Assembly: GCA_009663005.1 (NCBI GenBank)
Contig: VIGQ01001932.1
Span: forward strand, 22,501 to 43,743
Source of the DNA: Actinidia chinensis
Lineage: Eukaryota; Streptophyta; Magnoliopsida; Ericales; Actinidiaceae
Length of the DNA stretch: 21,243 nucleotides
Reading direction: 5' to 3'
Positions 1 to 9,148 of the stretch are shown one piece after another. The notes beneath the pieces were generated by a model, which saw only the letters and a program-made list of their open reading frames with translations, was not told where the DNA came from and made no database searches. The position numbers and the translations under genes are program-made. Each line of letters starts with the position of its first letter. The first letter of the stretch is position 1.

Positions 1-114
1 AATGCGCGGGGCCGAACCATACCGATTCATCACCTGCCTCGCTCCGTGAAGTCTAAAAATAATGAGAATGACAAATATATTAGAAGAAGAAGTTGAATAA
101 AAATCGGCAAAAAA
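1..114 (-). other. Partial long spacer at the left window edge
   Basis: This is the tail of a long spacer whose gene lies outside the window. It shows the usual order: GC-rich part (gcgcggggccgaacc), ccgattcatcacc, gtgaag, then the A-rich part ending in the A-run (T-run on the transcribed strand) that terminates the first 5S-like copy. No gene is seen here. Confidence 0.8.
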
Positions 115-227
115 GGGTGGAAACGAGGCTTTCCCGTTGGTCACCCATCCTGGCACTGCACCCGATCGGGTACGCTTACTCCGGGGTGGTGTTCACCGGG
201 CCGGATCCACCCGATTCCTTAGCATAC
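115..227 (-). pseudogene. 5S-like copy, unit 1 (reference description)
   Basis: This ~115-nt element is a diverged 5S paralogue in the same orientation as the gene. From the box A core (AGTTAAGCGTGC in most copies) to the 3' end it aligns with plant 5S rRNA almost without gaps: box A core, 19 nt of linker, GGATGGGTGACC (box C), GGGAAG, CCTCGT and CACCC all coincide. The 5' half (GGATGCTAGGGAAGCGGG onward) is largely unlike 5S, so the closing helix and the 5' arm would not form normally. It has a T-run downstream but no TATA/GC/C layout upstream. In this copy box C is intact and the box A core lacks one base. It is most likely a pseudogene from a local duplication; transcription of it is not excluded. 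Confidence 0.8.
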
Positions 228-297
228 GTAATGAGTATGACAATGCGGATTGCGCATCTTCGAAAAGAATAAGCATGACGAAAAATCGACAAAAAAA

Positions 298-414
298 GGG
301 GTTCAACACGAGGACTTCCCAAAGGTCACCCCTCCTAGTACTACTCCCGCCCAAGCACGCTAAGCTGCGGAGTTCTGATGGGATTCGGTGCATTAGTGCT
401 GTATGATCGCACCC
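298..414 (-). rRNA. 5S rRNA gene, unit 1 (class B; reference description)
   Basis: The minus strand gives a near full-length plant 5S rRNA: 5' end GGGTGCGATCATAC, CACTAATGCACC, AACTCCGCAG, box A region AGCGTGCTTGGGCG, box C with GGTGACC, and CCTCGTGTTG near the 3' end, then a T-run. The product is the ~120-nt RNA that joins L5 and L11 proteins in the large ribosomal subunit. A TATA-like box (with one extra A) lies at 440-447. Known plant box A reads AGTTAAGCG; this copy reads AGCTTAGCG, a two-base change shared by all class B units. Confidence 0.92.
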
Positions 415-599
415 GCAAACTGATGCACATTTTATGCTCTTAATAGAGACGCATCCCTTCGCCCCCACAATGCGCGGCGAGGGAAGCGGCGGGCCGACCC
501 AACCGATTCATCACCCTCCCTCATCCGTGACGCTAAAAAATAAATGGATGACAAATCATTATTAAAAGAAAATGTGTGAACAACAATCGCACCAAAAAA

Positions 600-717
600 G
601 GGTTGAAAAACGAGGGCTTTCCCGTGGGTCACCCATTCTGGCACTGCACCCGACCGGAGCACCTTTACTCGCGGAGTGGGTGTTCACGGGCCGGATCAAC
701 CCGCTTCCCTAGCAGCC
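600..717 (-). pseudogene. 5S-like copy, unit 2
   Basis: Full length. The box A core is disturbed (acctttactc on the plus strand) and box C carries one substitution (cccattc). Confidence 0.75.
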
Positions 718-784
718 GTAAGATGTGGAACAAATGCGGATCGAGATCTTCGAAAAAGATACCGTGACGAAAAATCGGCAAAAA

Positions 785-898
785 TGGTGGCAACCACTAG
801 ACTCCCAAGGGGTCAACCATCCTAGTACTGCTCCCCCCCAACAACGCTTCACTGCGAGTTTCTGATGGAATACGTGCATTAGTGCTGAATGACGCCCC
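785..898 (-). rRNA. 5S rRNA gene, unit 2 (class A-like)
   Basis: Near full length, with several small deletions, including the gatcgcac start region (reads gacgcccc). It has the class A promoter form, with TATATAA on the transcribed strand at 924-930. Confidence 0.85.
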
Positions 899-1088
899 GC
901 AAATTGATGCACATTTTATGCTCTTATATAGCCATCATCCCTTCGCCCCAAATGGCGGCGGTGGGGGATGCGCGCCGGGCCGAACCCAACCTATTCATCG
1001 CTCTCCCGCATCCGTGACGCTAAAAAATAAATGGTATGACAAATAATTATTAAAGAAGAAGTGTGAAGAAATATCTGCAAAAAAAAAA

Positions 1089-1204
1089 GGGAAGAAAACG
1101 AGGGCTTCCCGTTGGGTCACCCCATCTTGGCACTGCCCCGACCGGCACTCTTACTCCGGGGTGGTGTTCCACTGGGCTGGATCCCACCCGCTTCCCTAGC
1201 ATCC
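1089..1204 (-). pseudogene. 5S-like copy, unit 3
   Basis: Full length. Box C has an extra C (caccccatc) and the box A core is shortened (ctcttactcc). Confidence 0.75.
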
Positions 1205-1277
1205 ATAAGGACGTGACAAATGCGTAAGCGAGATCCTTCGAAAAGAATAGTCGTGATGAAAAAATCATTAAAAAAAA

Positions 1278-1402
1278 TGGTTGCAAACACGAGGAACTTC
1301 CCAAAGGGGTCACCCATCCTAGTACGCTCTCGCCGGGTCACGTCTTGACTTGCGAGTTCTGTGGATCCGGGTGCATTAGTGGGGCTGGGTATGATCGCAC
1401 CC
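1278..1402 (-). rRNA. 5S rRNA gene, unit 3 (class C)
   Basis: About 125 bp owing to small insertions (ggggctgggtatgatcg at the 5' end of the gene). The region between box C and box A is disturbed (cgctctcgccgggtcacg). TATA-like box at 1431-1437. Confidence 0.85.
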
Positions 1403-1593
1403 GCAAACTGATGCCATGTGCGTTATTCTCTTATAGAGACAGTCATCCTATCGCCCCCACAAATGCGGGCGGCGAGGGAAGCGCGCGGCCGGCAACCCAC
1501 CCGATTCACACCCTACCGCATCTGTGAAGCTAAAATAATGGTCATAACGAAATATTATAAAAGATTGAAGTGTTGAAGAAAAATCGACAAAAA

Positions 1594-1715
1594 GAGTGTG
1601 GAAAACGAGGGCTTCCCGGTCGGTCACCCATCCTGGCACGTGGGGGGCACCCGACGGGCACGCTTAACTCTTGGGTGGTGATCACCGGGCCGGATCCCCC
1701 GCTTCCCTAGCATCC
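1594..1715 (-). pseudogene. 5S-like copy, unit 4
   Basis: Boxes C and A are both intact. A G-rich insertion (gtgggggg) lies between them. It has the cttgggtggtgatcaccgg variant also seen in unit 22. Confidence 0.75.
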
Positions 1716-1785
1716 GTAGATGTGGAACAATGCGTATGCGGGAGATCTTCGAAAAGAATAGTTCGTGACGAAAAATCGCATAAAA

Positions 1786-1906
1786 GGGTGAACACTAGGA
1801 CTTCCCAATGGGTCACCCATCCTGTACTGCTCCAGGCATAAGCACGCGAAGCTTGCTGGGAGTTCTGAGTGGGAATTCGGTGCATTTATGTAGTATGATC
1901 TCACCC
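1786..1906 (-). rRNA. 5S rRNA gene, unit 4 (class B-like)
   Basis: Full length with scattered indels around the box A region (gcacgcgaagcttgctggg). The TATA-like box at 1935-1940 reads TATATA. Confidence 0.87.
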
Positions 1907-2084
1907 GCAAATTGATGCACATTTTATTGCCTAGTATATAGAAATCATCCCTTCGCCACCACAAATGCGCGGCGGGGGAGGAAATGATGGCGCGCCGAGC
2001 AGAACCCAACCGATCATCGCCCGCCCACATCCTTTAAGCTAAAAATAAATGGGAATGACAAAAATTATTAAAAAGAAAGAAGGT

Positions 2085-2130
2085 AGTTGATTGTGATTTG
2101 AGTAATCTGTCGGCGGTTCACTTGTGAATT
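2085..2130. other. Spacer insertion, unit 5
   Basis: About 45 bp of unrelated T/G-rich sequence (starting ttgattgtgatttgag) interrupts the long spacer just after the purine tract agaaagaagg. Gene spacing grows to 552 bp. The same spot is interrupted by other sequences in units 13, 22 and 32. Confidence 0.55.
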
Positions 2131-2149
2131 AAAAAGCGATTTTAAAAAA

Positions 2150-2264
2150 GGGTGGAAACAACGAGGGCTTCAGGTGGGTACCATCCTGGCACTGCACCCA
2201 ACGGGCACGGATAACTCAGGGGTGGTGTTCATCGGGCCGGAATCCACCCGCTTCCCTAGCATTT
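2150..2264 (-). pseudogene. 5S-like copy, unit 5
   Basis: Full length. Box C has lost a base (gggtaccatcc) and box A is altered (cacggataactc). The 5' end reads catttg in place of catccg. Confidence 0.72.
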
Positions 2265-2337
2265 GTAAGGATGTGAAACAAATGCGGGATGCGAGATCTT
2301 CGAAAAAAGATAGCCCTGATGAAAAAACGGGGCAAAA

Positions 2338-2465
2338 GGGTGGAACACGAGGACTTCCCAGGGGTGGTCAAGCCTCCTAGTACTGCTAGTACTGCAACTT
2401 CCAAGCCCGCTAAACTGCGGATTTCTGATGGGATCCGGTGCATTAGTGCTGGTAAGATCGTACCC
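2338..2465 (-). rRNA. 5S rRNA gene, unit 5 (mixed class)
   Basis: 128 bp: a short local duplication (ctagtactg twice, around 2386-2396) lengthens the region between box C and box A. The box A side reads gctaaactgcgg, between classes B and C. TATA-like box at 2489-2494. Confidence 0.85.
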
Positions 2466-2653
2466 GCCAAATGATGACATTTATGCTCTTATAGAGACAT
2501 CATCTTCGCCCCCACAAATGAGCGGCGGGGGATGAGCGCCAGGGCCAAACCCCAACCGATCATCGCCCGCCCGTATCCGTGTTGAAGCTAAGAATAAATA
2601 GGACTGATAAATAGTATAAAAGAAAAAGGTGTGAAGAAAAATCAGCCAAAAAA

Positions 2654-2767
2654 GGAGGAAAACGAGGGCTTCCTGGTGGGTCACCCATCCTGGCACTGCA
2701 CCCGACGGGCACGCCTGAACTCCGGGGTGGTGTTCACTGGGCCGGAATCACCAGCTTTCCTAGCATC
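2654..2767 (-). pseudogene. 5S-like copy, unit 6
   Basis: Box C is intact and the box A core has one insertion and one change (cgcctgaactcc). Confidence 0.77.
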
Positions 2768-2844
2768 GTTAAGGATGTGCACAAATGCGAATGCGAGATC
2801 TTCGAAGAAAAAAGAATAGCCATGATGAAAAATCGGACAAAAAA

Positions 2845-2974
2845 GGGGTTCTTTGGCAACACCCGAGGACTTCCAATGGTCCACCCATCCTAGTACTGCT
2901 ATCGCCCCAAGGCACGCTTGACTGCGGAATTCTGATGGGATTAGCGGTGCATTAGTGCGGTATGATCGGCACCC
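2845..2974 (-). rRNA. 5S rRNA gene, unit 6 (class C)
   Basis: 130 bp, with an insertion near the 3' end of the gene (ggggttctttggcaacac). Box A region gcacgcttgactgcgg. TATA-like box at 3001-3006. Confidence 0.88.
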
Positions 2975-3170
2975 GGCAAAATGATGCACATTTTATGCTC
3001 TTATAGAGATCATCCCTTCGCCCCTACAAATGCGCGGCCGAGGGGAAGCTGCGCGGGGCCGAACCCAAAACGATTCATCACCTGCCCGCAATCGTGAAGC
3101 TTAACTAAAAATAAATGAGAATGACAAATATTGTTAAAAGAAGAAGGAGTGACGAAAAAATCTTCCAAAA

Positions 3171-3284
3171 GGGTGGAAACTAGGGCTTCCCACTGGGTCA
3201 ACCCATCCTGGCACGCCCACTCGAACAGGCACGCTAACTCCAGGGTGGTGGTCACCGGGCCGGATCCACCGCTTCTTAGCATCC
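3171..3284 (-). pseudogene. 5S-like copy, unit 7
   Basis: Full length. Box C has an extra A and box A lacks one T (cgctaactcc). Confidence 0.77.
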
Positions 3285-3363
3285 GTAAGGATATGAACAA
3301 TGCGGATGCGAGATCTTCGAAAAAGAATAAAAAGAATAGCCAGACGAAAAAATCGGCAAAAAA

Positions 3364-3488
3364 GGGGTGCCCAAACACGAGGACTTCCCAAGGGGTCACA
3401 CATCCTAGTACTACTCCCGACAAAAAGCACGCTAAGACTGCGGAGTTCTGATGGGATTCGGGGCATAGTGCCTCGTATGATTCGCACC
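3364..3488 (-). rRNA. 5S rRNA gene, unit 7 (class B/E mosaic)
   Basis: Full length. It has the class B box A side (gctaag) but the class E ggggcat marker. The TATA-like box at 3512-3517 has a substitution (ttatcg). Confidence 0.88.
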
Positions 3489-3681
3489 GCAAATGTGCCA
3501 AATTTATGCTCTTATCGAGACCTTCATCCCTTCGCCCCCATAAATGCGCGACGGGGGATGCGCTTAGGGCCGAACCCAACCGATTCATCGCCCGCATGCA
3601 TCCGTGAAGCTAAAAATTACATGGGAATGCAATATTATTAAAACAAGAAGTAGGTGAAGAAAAGAAAAAGCGGCCACAAAA

Positions 3682-3795
3682 GGGTGGGAAAACAAGGGGC
3701 GTCCCGGTGGGTCACCCATCCTGCACTGACTCGACCATGCACATTAACTCCGGGGTGGTGTTCACCGGCCGGATCGACCCGCTTCCCTAGCATAC
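3682..3795 (-). pseudogene. 5S-like copy, unit 8
   Basis: Box C is intact and the box A region reads cacattaactcc. The 5' end reads catacg. Confidence 0.76.
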
Positions 3796-3873
3796 GTAAG
3801 AATGTGAACAAATGCGGAGGATGCGAAATCTTCAAAAAAAGGAATAGCCGTGACGAAAAATCGACAAAAACAG

Positions 3874-3994
3874 GGGGTGCAATACGGGGACTCCCAAGGG
3901 GTCCACCAATCTAGTAATGCCTCCCACCAAAGGCCACGCTAAGCTGCGGAGTTCTGATGGGATTCGGTGCTTAGTGATAGTATGTATCGCAACA
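3874..3994 (-). rRNA. 5S rRNA gene, unit 8 (class B)
   Basis: Full length with small insertions (caccaaaggccacgc). The 5' end is disturbed (tatgtatcgcaaca). TATA-like box at 4021-4026. Confidence 0.88.
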
Positions 3995-4192
3995 CGCCAA
4001 CTGATGTTACATTTTATGTCTTATAGAGACATTCATCCCTTCGCGCCCCACAAATACGCGGCGAGGAAGCACGCGGGGCAGAACCCAAACGATTCATCAC
4101 CCGCCCGCATCGTGAAGCTAAAAAATAAAATGGGACGACAAATATTATTAAAAGAAGAAGGGTGAGAAGAAGAAAAATTAGCCAAAAAAAAA

Positions 4193-4305
4193 GGGGGAAA
4201 AGAGGGCTTCCCGGGGGGTTCACAAGCCTGGTACTGCACCAGACCGGGCACGCTTAACTCCGGGTGGTTGTTCACCGGGCCGGATCCACCGCTTCCTTAG
4301 CATCC
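4193..4305 (-). pseudogene. 5S-like copy, unit 9
   Basis: The box A core is intact (gcacgcttaactcc) and box C is damaged (ttcacaagcctgg). Confidence 0.76.
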
Positions 4306-4376
4306 GTAAGGATGTGAACAAAGCGGATGCGAGATCTTCGAAAAAGAATAGCCATGACGCAAAAATCGGCAAAAAA

Positions 4377-4494
4377 GGTGTTGCAACACGAGGACTTCCC
4401 AAGGGTCACCCATCCTAGTATTACTCCCGCCCTAGCACGCTAAAGTGCGGAGTTCTGATGGATTCGGTGAATTAGTGATCATATGATCGCACCC
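4377..4494 (-). rRNA. 5S rRNA gene, unit 9 (class B)
   Basis: Full length, with the cgccctagcacgc variant that recurs in units 12, 30, 33, 35 and 36. The TATA-like box at 4520-4525 is weakened (ttatga). Confidence 0.89.
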
Positions 4495-4690
4495 GCAAAC
4501 TGGATGTCATTTTATGCTCTTATGAGGACTATCCCTTCGCCCCCACAAATGCGCGGCGGGGAAGCGCGCCGGGCTAACCCAACCGATTCATCACTCCCCA
4601 TCCGTGAAGATTGAAGATCAAAAATAAATGGGAATGACAAAACTTATTAAAAGAAGACGGGTTTGTAAGAAAAACGGCCAACCAAAAAAA

Positions 4691-4805
4691 GGGTTGAAAA
4701 CGAGGGCTTCCGGTTGGGTCACTGATCCCGGCACTGCCCACAGACCGGGAACGCTTAACTCGGGGGGTAGTGTTCACCGAGCGATCCACCGTTCCCTAAG
4801 CATCC
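4691..4805 (-). pseudogene. 5S-like copy, unit 10
   Basis: The box A core is intact. Box C reads ggtcactgatccc with two changes. Confidence 0.76.
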
Positions 4806-4880
4806 GTAGGATGTGAACAAATGCAGTGCGAGATCTTCGAAAAAGAATAGCCGTTGATGAACAAATCGTGTTTAAAAAAA

Positions 4881-5001
4881 GGGTGCTAAAACACAGGATC
4901 CCAAGGGTCACCCATCCTAGTACTGCTATCGCCCAAGCACGCGGGACTGCGAGTTTGATGGGATCCGGTTGTGCTTAGTGCTGGTTGGTATGATCGCACC
5001 C
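4881..5001 (-). rRNA. 5S rRNA gene, unit 10 (class C)
   Basis: Full length with deletions near the 3' end of the gene (acacaggatccc). TATA-like box at 5027-5032. Confidence 0.88.
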
Positions 5002-5194
5002 GCAAAACGATGCACATTTTATGCTCTTATAGAGACATATCCCTTTCGCCATAACAAAATGCGCGGCAAGGGAAACGCGCGGAGCCGAACCCAACCGATT
5101 CTCACCCACCCGCATCTATGAAGCTAAAAAAAAAAATGGGAATGACAAAATTATTAAAAGAAGAAGGTGTGAAGAAAAAAATTAGCCAAAAAAA

Positions 5195-5311
5195 GGTGAT
5201 GTGAAAAACGAGGGCTGCGGTGGGTCTCACCCACCTGGCACTGCAACCCGATCGGCACGCTTAACTCCGGGGTGGTGTTCACCGGGACGGATCACCCGCT
5301 TCTTAGCATCC
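5195..5311 (-). pseudogene. 5S-like copy, unit 11
   Basis: The box A core is intact and box C has an inserted T (ggtctcacccacc). Confidence 0.76.
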
Positions 5312-5386
5312 GTAAGGATGGATTGTACAAATGTGGATGCGAGATCTTCGAAAAAGAATAGCCATGATGAAAAATCGGCAAAAAAA

Positions 5387-5509
5387 GGGGTTTGCAAAGC
5401 GATGGACTTCCAAGGGGTCCACCAATCCTAGTATGCTATCGCCCAAAGCACGTTTGACTGCGGAATTCTGATGGGATTCGGTGCATTAGTGGCTGGTATG
5501 ATCGCACCC
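5387..5509 (-). rRNA. 5S rRNA gene, unit 11 (class C)
   Basis: Full length. It has the gcggaattctg variant shared with unit 6. TATA-like box at 5536-5541. Confidence 0.89.
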
Positions 5510-5709
5510 GCAAATGATGGCACAATTTTATGCTCTTATAGAAGACATCATCCATTCGCCCACTACAAAAGCGCGGCGAGGAAAGCGCGCGGGGACGAAC
5601 CCACCCGATCCATCACCTGCCCGCATCCGTGTGAAGACTAAAAATAAATGAGAATGGACACATATTGTTAAAAGAAGAAGGTTTTGTGAAGAAAAAATCG
5701 GCCAAAAAC

Positions 5710-5819
5710 GGGGAAAACTAGGGCTTCCCAATTGGTCACCCATCATGGCAACCGCACTCGACCAGCACGCTTAACTCGGGGTGGTGTTCACCGGGCCGAT
5801 TCACCGCTTCCCTAGCATC
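5710..5819 (-). pseudogene. 5S-like copy, unit 12
   Basis: Boxes C and A are nearly intact (ggtcacccatcatgg; gcacgcttaactcgg). Confidence 0.77.
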
Positions 5820-5888
5820 GTAGGATATGAATAATGCGGATGCGAGATCTTCGAAAGAGAAAGCCATGACGAAACTCGGCCAAAAAAA

Positions 5889-6009
5889 GGGCGTGCAAAC
5901 ACGAGGATTCCCAATGGGGTCAAACCATCTAGTATTACTCAGCCCTAGCACGCTAAGCTGCGGAAGTACGTGATTGGGATTCTTGATGATTAGGACCGTA
6001 GATCGCACC
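5889..6009 (-). rRNA. 5S rRNA gene, unit 12 (class B, disturbed)
   Basis: Box C side and gctaagctgcgg are clear. The 5' third of the gene is scrambled by indels (gcggaagtacgtgattggg). TATA-like box at 6035-6040. Confidence 0.82.
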
Positions 6010-6180
6010 GCAAAATGATGCACATTTTTTGCTCTTATAGAGGACATCATCCATTCGCCCCCACAAAGCGCGGCGGGGGATGCGCGCTAGGCCAAACCCA
6101 AACCGCTTCATCGCCCGCCCGCATGCGATGTGATGAAGCTTAAAAAATAATGGGAATGACAAATATTATTAACAGAAGAA

Positions 6181-6205
6181 GGTCTGTGTGTTTGGTGTGT
6201 GAAAG
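6181..6205. other. Spacer insertion, unit 13
   Basis: A T/G-rich insert of about 18 bp (ggtctgtgtgtttggtgtgt) lies at the same spacer position as the longer inserts of units 5, 22 and 32. Confidence 0.5.
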
Positions 6206-6223
6206 AAAAATCGGCCAAAAAAA

Positions 6224-6344
6224 GGGTGGAAAACGAGGGGCTTCCTGTTGGTCACCCATCTTGGAATGCACACCCGACCGGGCACGCGTAACTCCGGTTT
6301 TGTGGTGTTCACCGGGCCGGATCCACCCGTTTCCCTTAGCATCC
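6224..6344 (-). pseudogene. 5S-like copy, unit 13
   Basis: Full length. Box C lacks a G (ttggtcacccatctt) and the box A core has one change (cacgcgtaactcc). There is a ttttg insertion after the box A core. Confidence 0.76.
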
Positions 6345-6415
6345 GTTAAGATGTGAACAAATGCGGAATGCGAGGATCTTCAAAAAGAATAGTCATGACG
6401 AAAAAATGGGCAAAA

Positions 6416-6537
6416 GTGGTTTTTTGCAACACGAGGACTTCCCAAGGGGTCACCATCCTAGTACTACTCCCGCACAAACACAATGAGCTGCGGAGTTCTG
6501 ATGGGATTCGGGGCATTGTGCTCGTATGATCGCACAC
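6416..6537 (-). rRNA. 5S rRNA gene, unit 13 (class E)
   Basis: Full length. Class E markers: cccgcacaaacacaatgagc and ggggcattgtg. Compared with plant 5S consensus this class has an altered loop and box A region, so it may be a variant or non-functional gene. TATA-like box at 6564-6569. Confidence 0.86.
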
Positions 6538-6589
6538 GCAAAATGATGCCACATTATATGCTCTTATAGAGACATCATTCCTTGCCCCT

Positions 6590-6701
6590 ACAATGCGGAT
6601 GCGAGATCTTCGAAAGAGAATAGCCATGACGAAAAATCGGCAAAAAAGGGGTGCAACACGAGGACTTCCCGGTGGGTCACCCCTACAAATGCGGATGCGA
6701 G
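6590..6701 (-). repeat. Rearranged spacer with a 5S 3' fragment (first copy)
   Basis: After the promoter the sequence jumps from the long spacer (cccctacaatgcg) directly into the short spacer (gcggatgcgagatcttcg), skipping a whole 5S-like copy. It then runs through a 5S 3' end fragment, crosses to cggtgggtcaccc (5S-like) and back to ctacaaatgcggatgcgag before rejoining a 5S-like copy. Microhomology is visible at the joins (acaaatgcg, cttccc, cccc, cgag). The same complex junction recurs at about 7559-7674. Confidence 0.75.
6648..6682 (-). pseudogene. 5S gene 3' fragment, chimeric with 5S-like copy
   Basis: Only the last ~24 bp of the gene (GGGAAGTCCTCGTGTTGCACCCC on the transcribed strand, shown here as its complement) remain. 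They are fused to ggtgggtcaccc, which matches the 5S-like copy rather than the gene. Confidence 0.75.
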
Positions 6702-6802
6702 GGCTTCCCGGTGGGTCACCCATCCTGGCACTGCACCCAACCGGCACGCTTAAGTCTTGGGTGGTGTTCACCGGGCTGGATCCACCCGTTTCCCTAGCAT
6801 CC
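6701..6802 (-). pseudogene. 5S-like copy, unit 14 (3' end truncated)
   Basis: Starts at ggcttcccggtggg, so it lacks its normal 3' end and T-run. Box C is intact. The box A side reads gcacgcttaagtcttggg, a variant shared only with unit 16. Confidence 0.78.
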
Positions 6803-6873
6803 GTAAGGATGTGAACAAATGTGGATGCGAGATCTTCGAAAAAGAATAGTCGTGACGAAAAATCGGCAAAAAA

Positions 6874-6990
6874 GGGGTGCAACACTAGGACGTCCCAGGG
6901 GTTCAACCATCCTAGTACTGCTTCTGCCCAAGCACGCTTGATGCGGAGTGTTGACGGGAATCGGTGCTTAGTGCTGGTATGATCGCACCC
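6874..6990 (-). rRNA. 5S rRNA gene, unit 14 (class A)
   Basis: Full length. Class A markers are the ttgacgggaatcggtgc segment and the TATA variant at 7016-7021 (tataat on the plus strand). Confidence 0.88.
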
Positions 6991-7190
6991 GCAAAATTGA
7001 TGCATATTTTAGCTCTATAATAGCCATCTCCATCGCAACCACAAATGCGCGGCGGGGGGATGCGCAGCCGGGCTGAAACCCAAACGATTCATACGCCCGC
7101 CCGCCATAGTGATGAAAGCTAAAAAATAAATGGGGAAGACAATATCATTCAAAGAAGAAGTTCTTTGTAAAGAAAAATCGGCAAAAAAAA

Positions 7191-7306
7191 GGGTGGGAAA
7201 ACGAGGCTTCCCGTTGGGTCAACCATCTTGGCACTGCACACCCGACCGGGCACGGTACTCCGGGGTGGTTGTTCACCGGGCCGGATTCAACCCGTTCTTA
7301 GCATCC
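7191..7306 (-). pseudogene. 5S-like copy, unit 15
   Basis: Full length. Box C has C changed to A (gggtcaaccatctt) and the box A core is shortened (cacggtactcc). Confidence 0.75.
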
Positions 7307-7380
7307 GTAAGGATATGAACAAATGCGATGCGAGCGATCTTTGAAAAAGAATAGCCCTGACGAAAAATCGGGCAAACAAA

Positions 7381-7501
7381 GGGGTGCCCAAAACGAGGAC
7401 TCCCAATTGGGGTCAACCCTCCTAGTAATTACTCCCGCACAAACACACTGAGCTGAGGAGTTCTGATGGGATTCGGGGCATTAGGCTCGTATGATCGCAC
7501 C
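7381..7501 (-). rRNA. 5S rRNA gene, unit 15 (class E)
   Basis: Full length, with class E markers aaacacactgagctgagg and ggggcattag. TATA-like box at 7529-7534. It is the partner of unit 13 in the duplicated E-A block. Confidence 0.86.
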
Positions 7502-7558
7502 GCAAACCATGATGCACATGTTATGCTATTATAGAGACAGTCATTTCCTTACGCCCCC

Positions 7559-7674
7559 CTACAAATGCGGATGCGAGATCTTCGAAAGCGAATAGCCATG
7601 GACGAAAAATCGGCAAAAAAGGGGTGCAACACAGGATTCCCGGTGGGTAACCCTTACCAAATTTGCGGATGCGA
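7559..7674 (-). repeat. Rearranged spacer with a 5S 3' fragment (second copy)
   Basis: Same order of jumps as at 6590-6701: long spacer into short spacer, 5S 3' end, crossover to ggtgggt, back to tgcggatgcgag, then a truncated 5S-like copy. It lies about 970 bp, or two units, from the first copy. Confidence 0.75.
7621..7653 (-). pseudogene. 5S gene 3' fragment, chimeric (second copy)
   Basis: The last ~22 bp of the gene (ggggtgcaacacaggattcc) are joined to cggtgggtaaccc of the 5S-like type, as at 6648-6682. Confidence 0.74.
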
Positions 7675-7772
7675 GGGCTTCCCGGTGGGTACCCATCCTG
7701 GCACTGCAACCCAACCGCACGCTTAAGTCGTGGGTGGTGTTCACCGGGCTGATCCACCGTTCCCTAGCATCC
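7675..7772 (-). pseudogene. 5S-like copy, unit 16 (3' end truncated)
   Basis: Same truncation point and same gcttaagtcgtggg variant as unit 14. Box C lacks one base (gggtacccatcc). Confidence 0.77.
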
Positions 7773-7848
7773 GTAAGGATGTGAACAAATGTGGATGCGA
7801 GATTTCGAAAAAAGGAATAGTCGTGACGAGAAAAAATCGGCAAAAAAA

Positions 7849-7969
7849 GGGGTGCAAAACATTAGGACGCCAGGGGTTCAAACCATCCTAGTACTGCTTC
7901 TCCCCAAGCACGCTTGACTGCGGAGTTTTGACGGAATCCGGTGCATTAGTGCTGGTAGGGATCGCACCC
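7849..7969 (-). rRNA. 5S rRNA gene, unit 16 (class A)
   Basis: Full length. Clear class A sequence (gcttgactgcggagttttga) with TATATA at 7995-8000. The flanking gccat variant is shared with units 2, 14, 22 and 25. Confidence 0.9.
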
Positions 7970-8154
7970 GCAAATTGATGCATATTTTATGCTCTATATA
8001 GCCATATCCCTTCGCCACCACAATGGCGGCGGGGGATGCGCGCCGGGCTGAACCCAACCGATTCATCGCCCTCCCCCGCATCCGGAAGCTAAAAATATAT
8101 AGGAATGACAAATATCATTAAAAGAAGAAGGTGTAAAGAAAATAGGATAAAAAA

Positions 8155-8273
8155 GGTGGAAAACCGAGGGCTCCCGTATGGGGTCAACTCATCTTGGCAC
8201 TGCACCTGACCGGGCACGCTTAACCTCCGGGGTGGTGTTCCCCCGGGCCGATCCACCCGCTTCCTTAGCATCC
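8155..8273 (-). pseudogene. 5S-like copy, unit 17
   Basis: The box A core is intact apart from one extra C. Box C is changed (gggtcaactcatctt). Confidence 0.75.
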
Positions 8274-8345
8274 GAAGGATATGAAACAAAATGCGGATGC
8301 GAGATCTTCGAAAAAGAATAGCCATGACGAAAAATCGGCAAAAAA

Positions 8346-8464
8346 GGGGTGCAACACGGGACTTTTTCCAAGGGGTCACCCATCCTAATACTACTCCCTC
8401 CCAAGCACGGCTAAGCTGCGGAGTTCTGATGTGGATCGTGCATTAGTGCTCGTATGATCGCACC
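8346..8464 (-). rRNA. 5S rRNA gene, unit 17 (class B)
   Basis: Full length. It has a ctttttcc expansion after the 3' end of the gene and a shortened 5' region (gatgtggatcgtgc). TATA-like box at 8489-8494. Confidence 0.89.
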
Positions 8465-8648
8465 GAAACTGATGCACATTTTATGCTCTTATAGAGACAT
8501 AATCCCTTCGCCCCCACAAATTCGTCTGGTAGGGAAGCGCGCGGGCCGACCCAACCGATTCATCACCCCCGCCCGAATTCGTGAAGCAAAACATAAATGA
8601 ATGACAAACTTTATGACAAGAAGAAGGTGTGAAAAAATCGGCCACCAA

Positions 8649-8768
8649 GGGTGGAAAACGAGGGCTTCCCGGTGGGTCACCCATCCCTGGCCACTGCACC
8701 GACCGGGCACGCTTAACTCCGGGTTGGTGTTCACCGGGCCTGATCCACCACCCGCTCCCTAGGCATCC
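8649..8768 (-). pseudogene. 5S-like copy, unit 18
   Basis: Boxes C and A are essentially intact. There are single-base expansions (catccctggccactg) and a cacca duplication near the 5' end. Confidence 0.78.
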
Positions 8769-8839
8769 GTTAAGGATGTGAACAAATGCGGATGCGAGAT
8801 CTTCGAAAAAGAATAGCCTGACAAAAAAAATCGGCAAAA

Positions 8840-8961
8840 GAGTGCACACTAGGACTTCCCAGCGTTCACCCTCCTATTATGCTATCCTCTCGCCCAATCA
8901 CTCTTGACTGCGAAGTTCTGATGTAACCCGGTGCATTAGTGCGGATAAATGAACGCAACCC
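8840..8961 (-). rRNA. 5S rRNA gene, unit 18 (class C, diverged)
   Basis: Full length but with many substitutions: agcgttcaccctcc in box C, cactcttgactgcg in the box A region, and gcggataaatgaacgcaac at the 5' end. TATA-like box at 8988-8993. The upstream GC element reads tgttcccatt, so it is altered. Confidence 0.8.
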
Positions 8962-9148
8962 GCAAATTGATGTTCCCATTTTTGCTCTTATAGAGACTCT
9001 CTCCTTCGCCCCCACCGCCTGCGCGGCGAGGGAAGCGCGCTTTGCCGAACCCAACCGATTTTAATCCCGCCCCGCCGCTCCGCCAATTCGTGAAGCTAAC
9101 CAATAAATGGGAATACAAATAATATAAAAGAAAATCCGGGCAAAAAAA

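Noticed and set aside
6346..7005. Longest open frame, 219 codons on the minus strand
   Set aside because: It runs through 5S gene, 5S-like copies and the duplicated spacer of units 13-14. Its length comes from the rearrangement, not from coding constraint.
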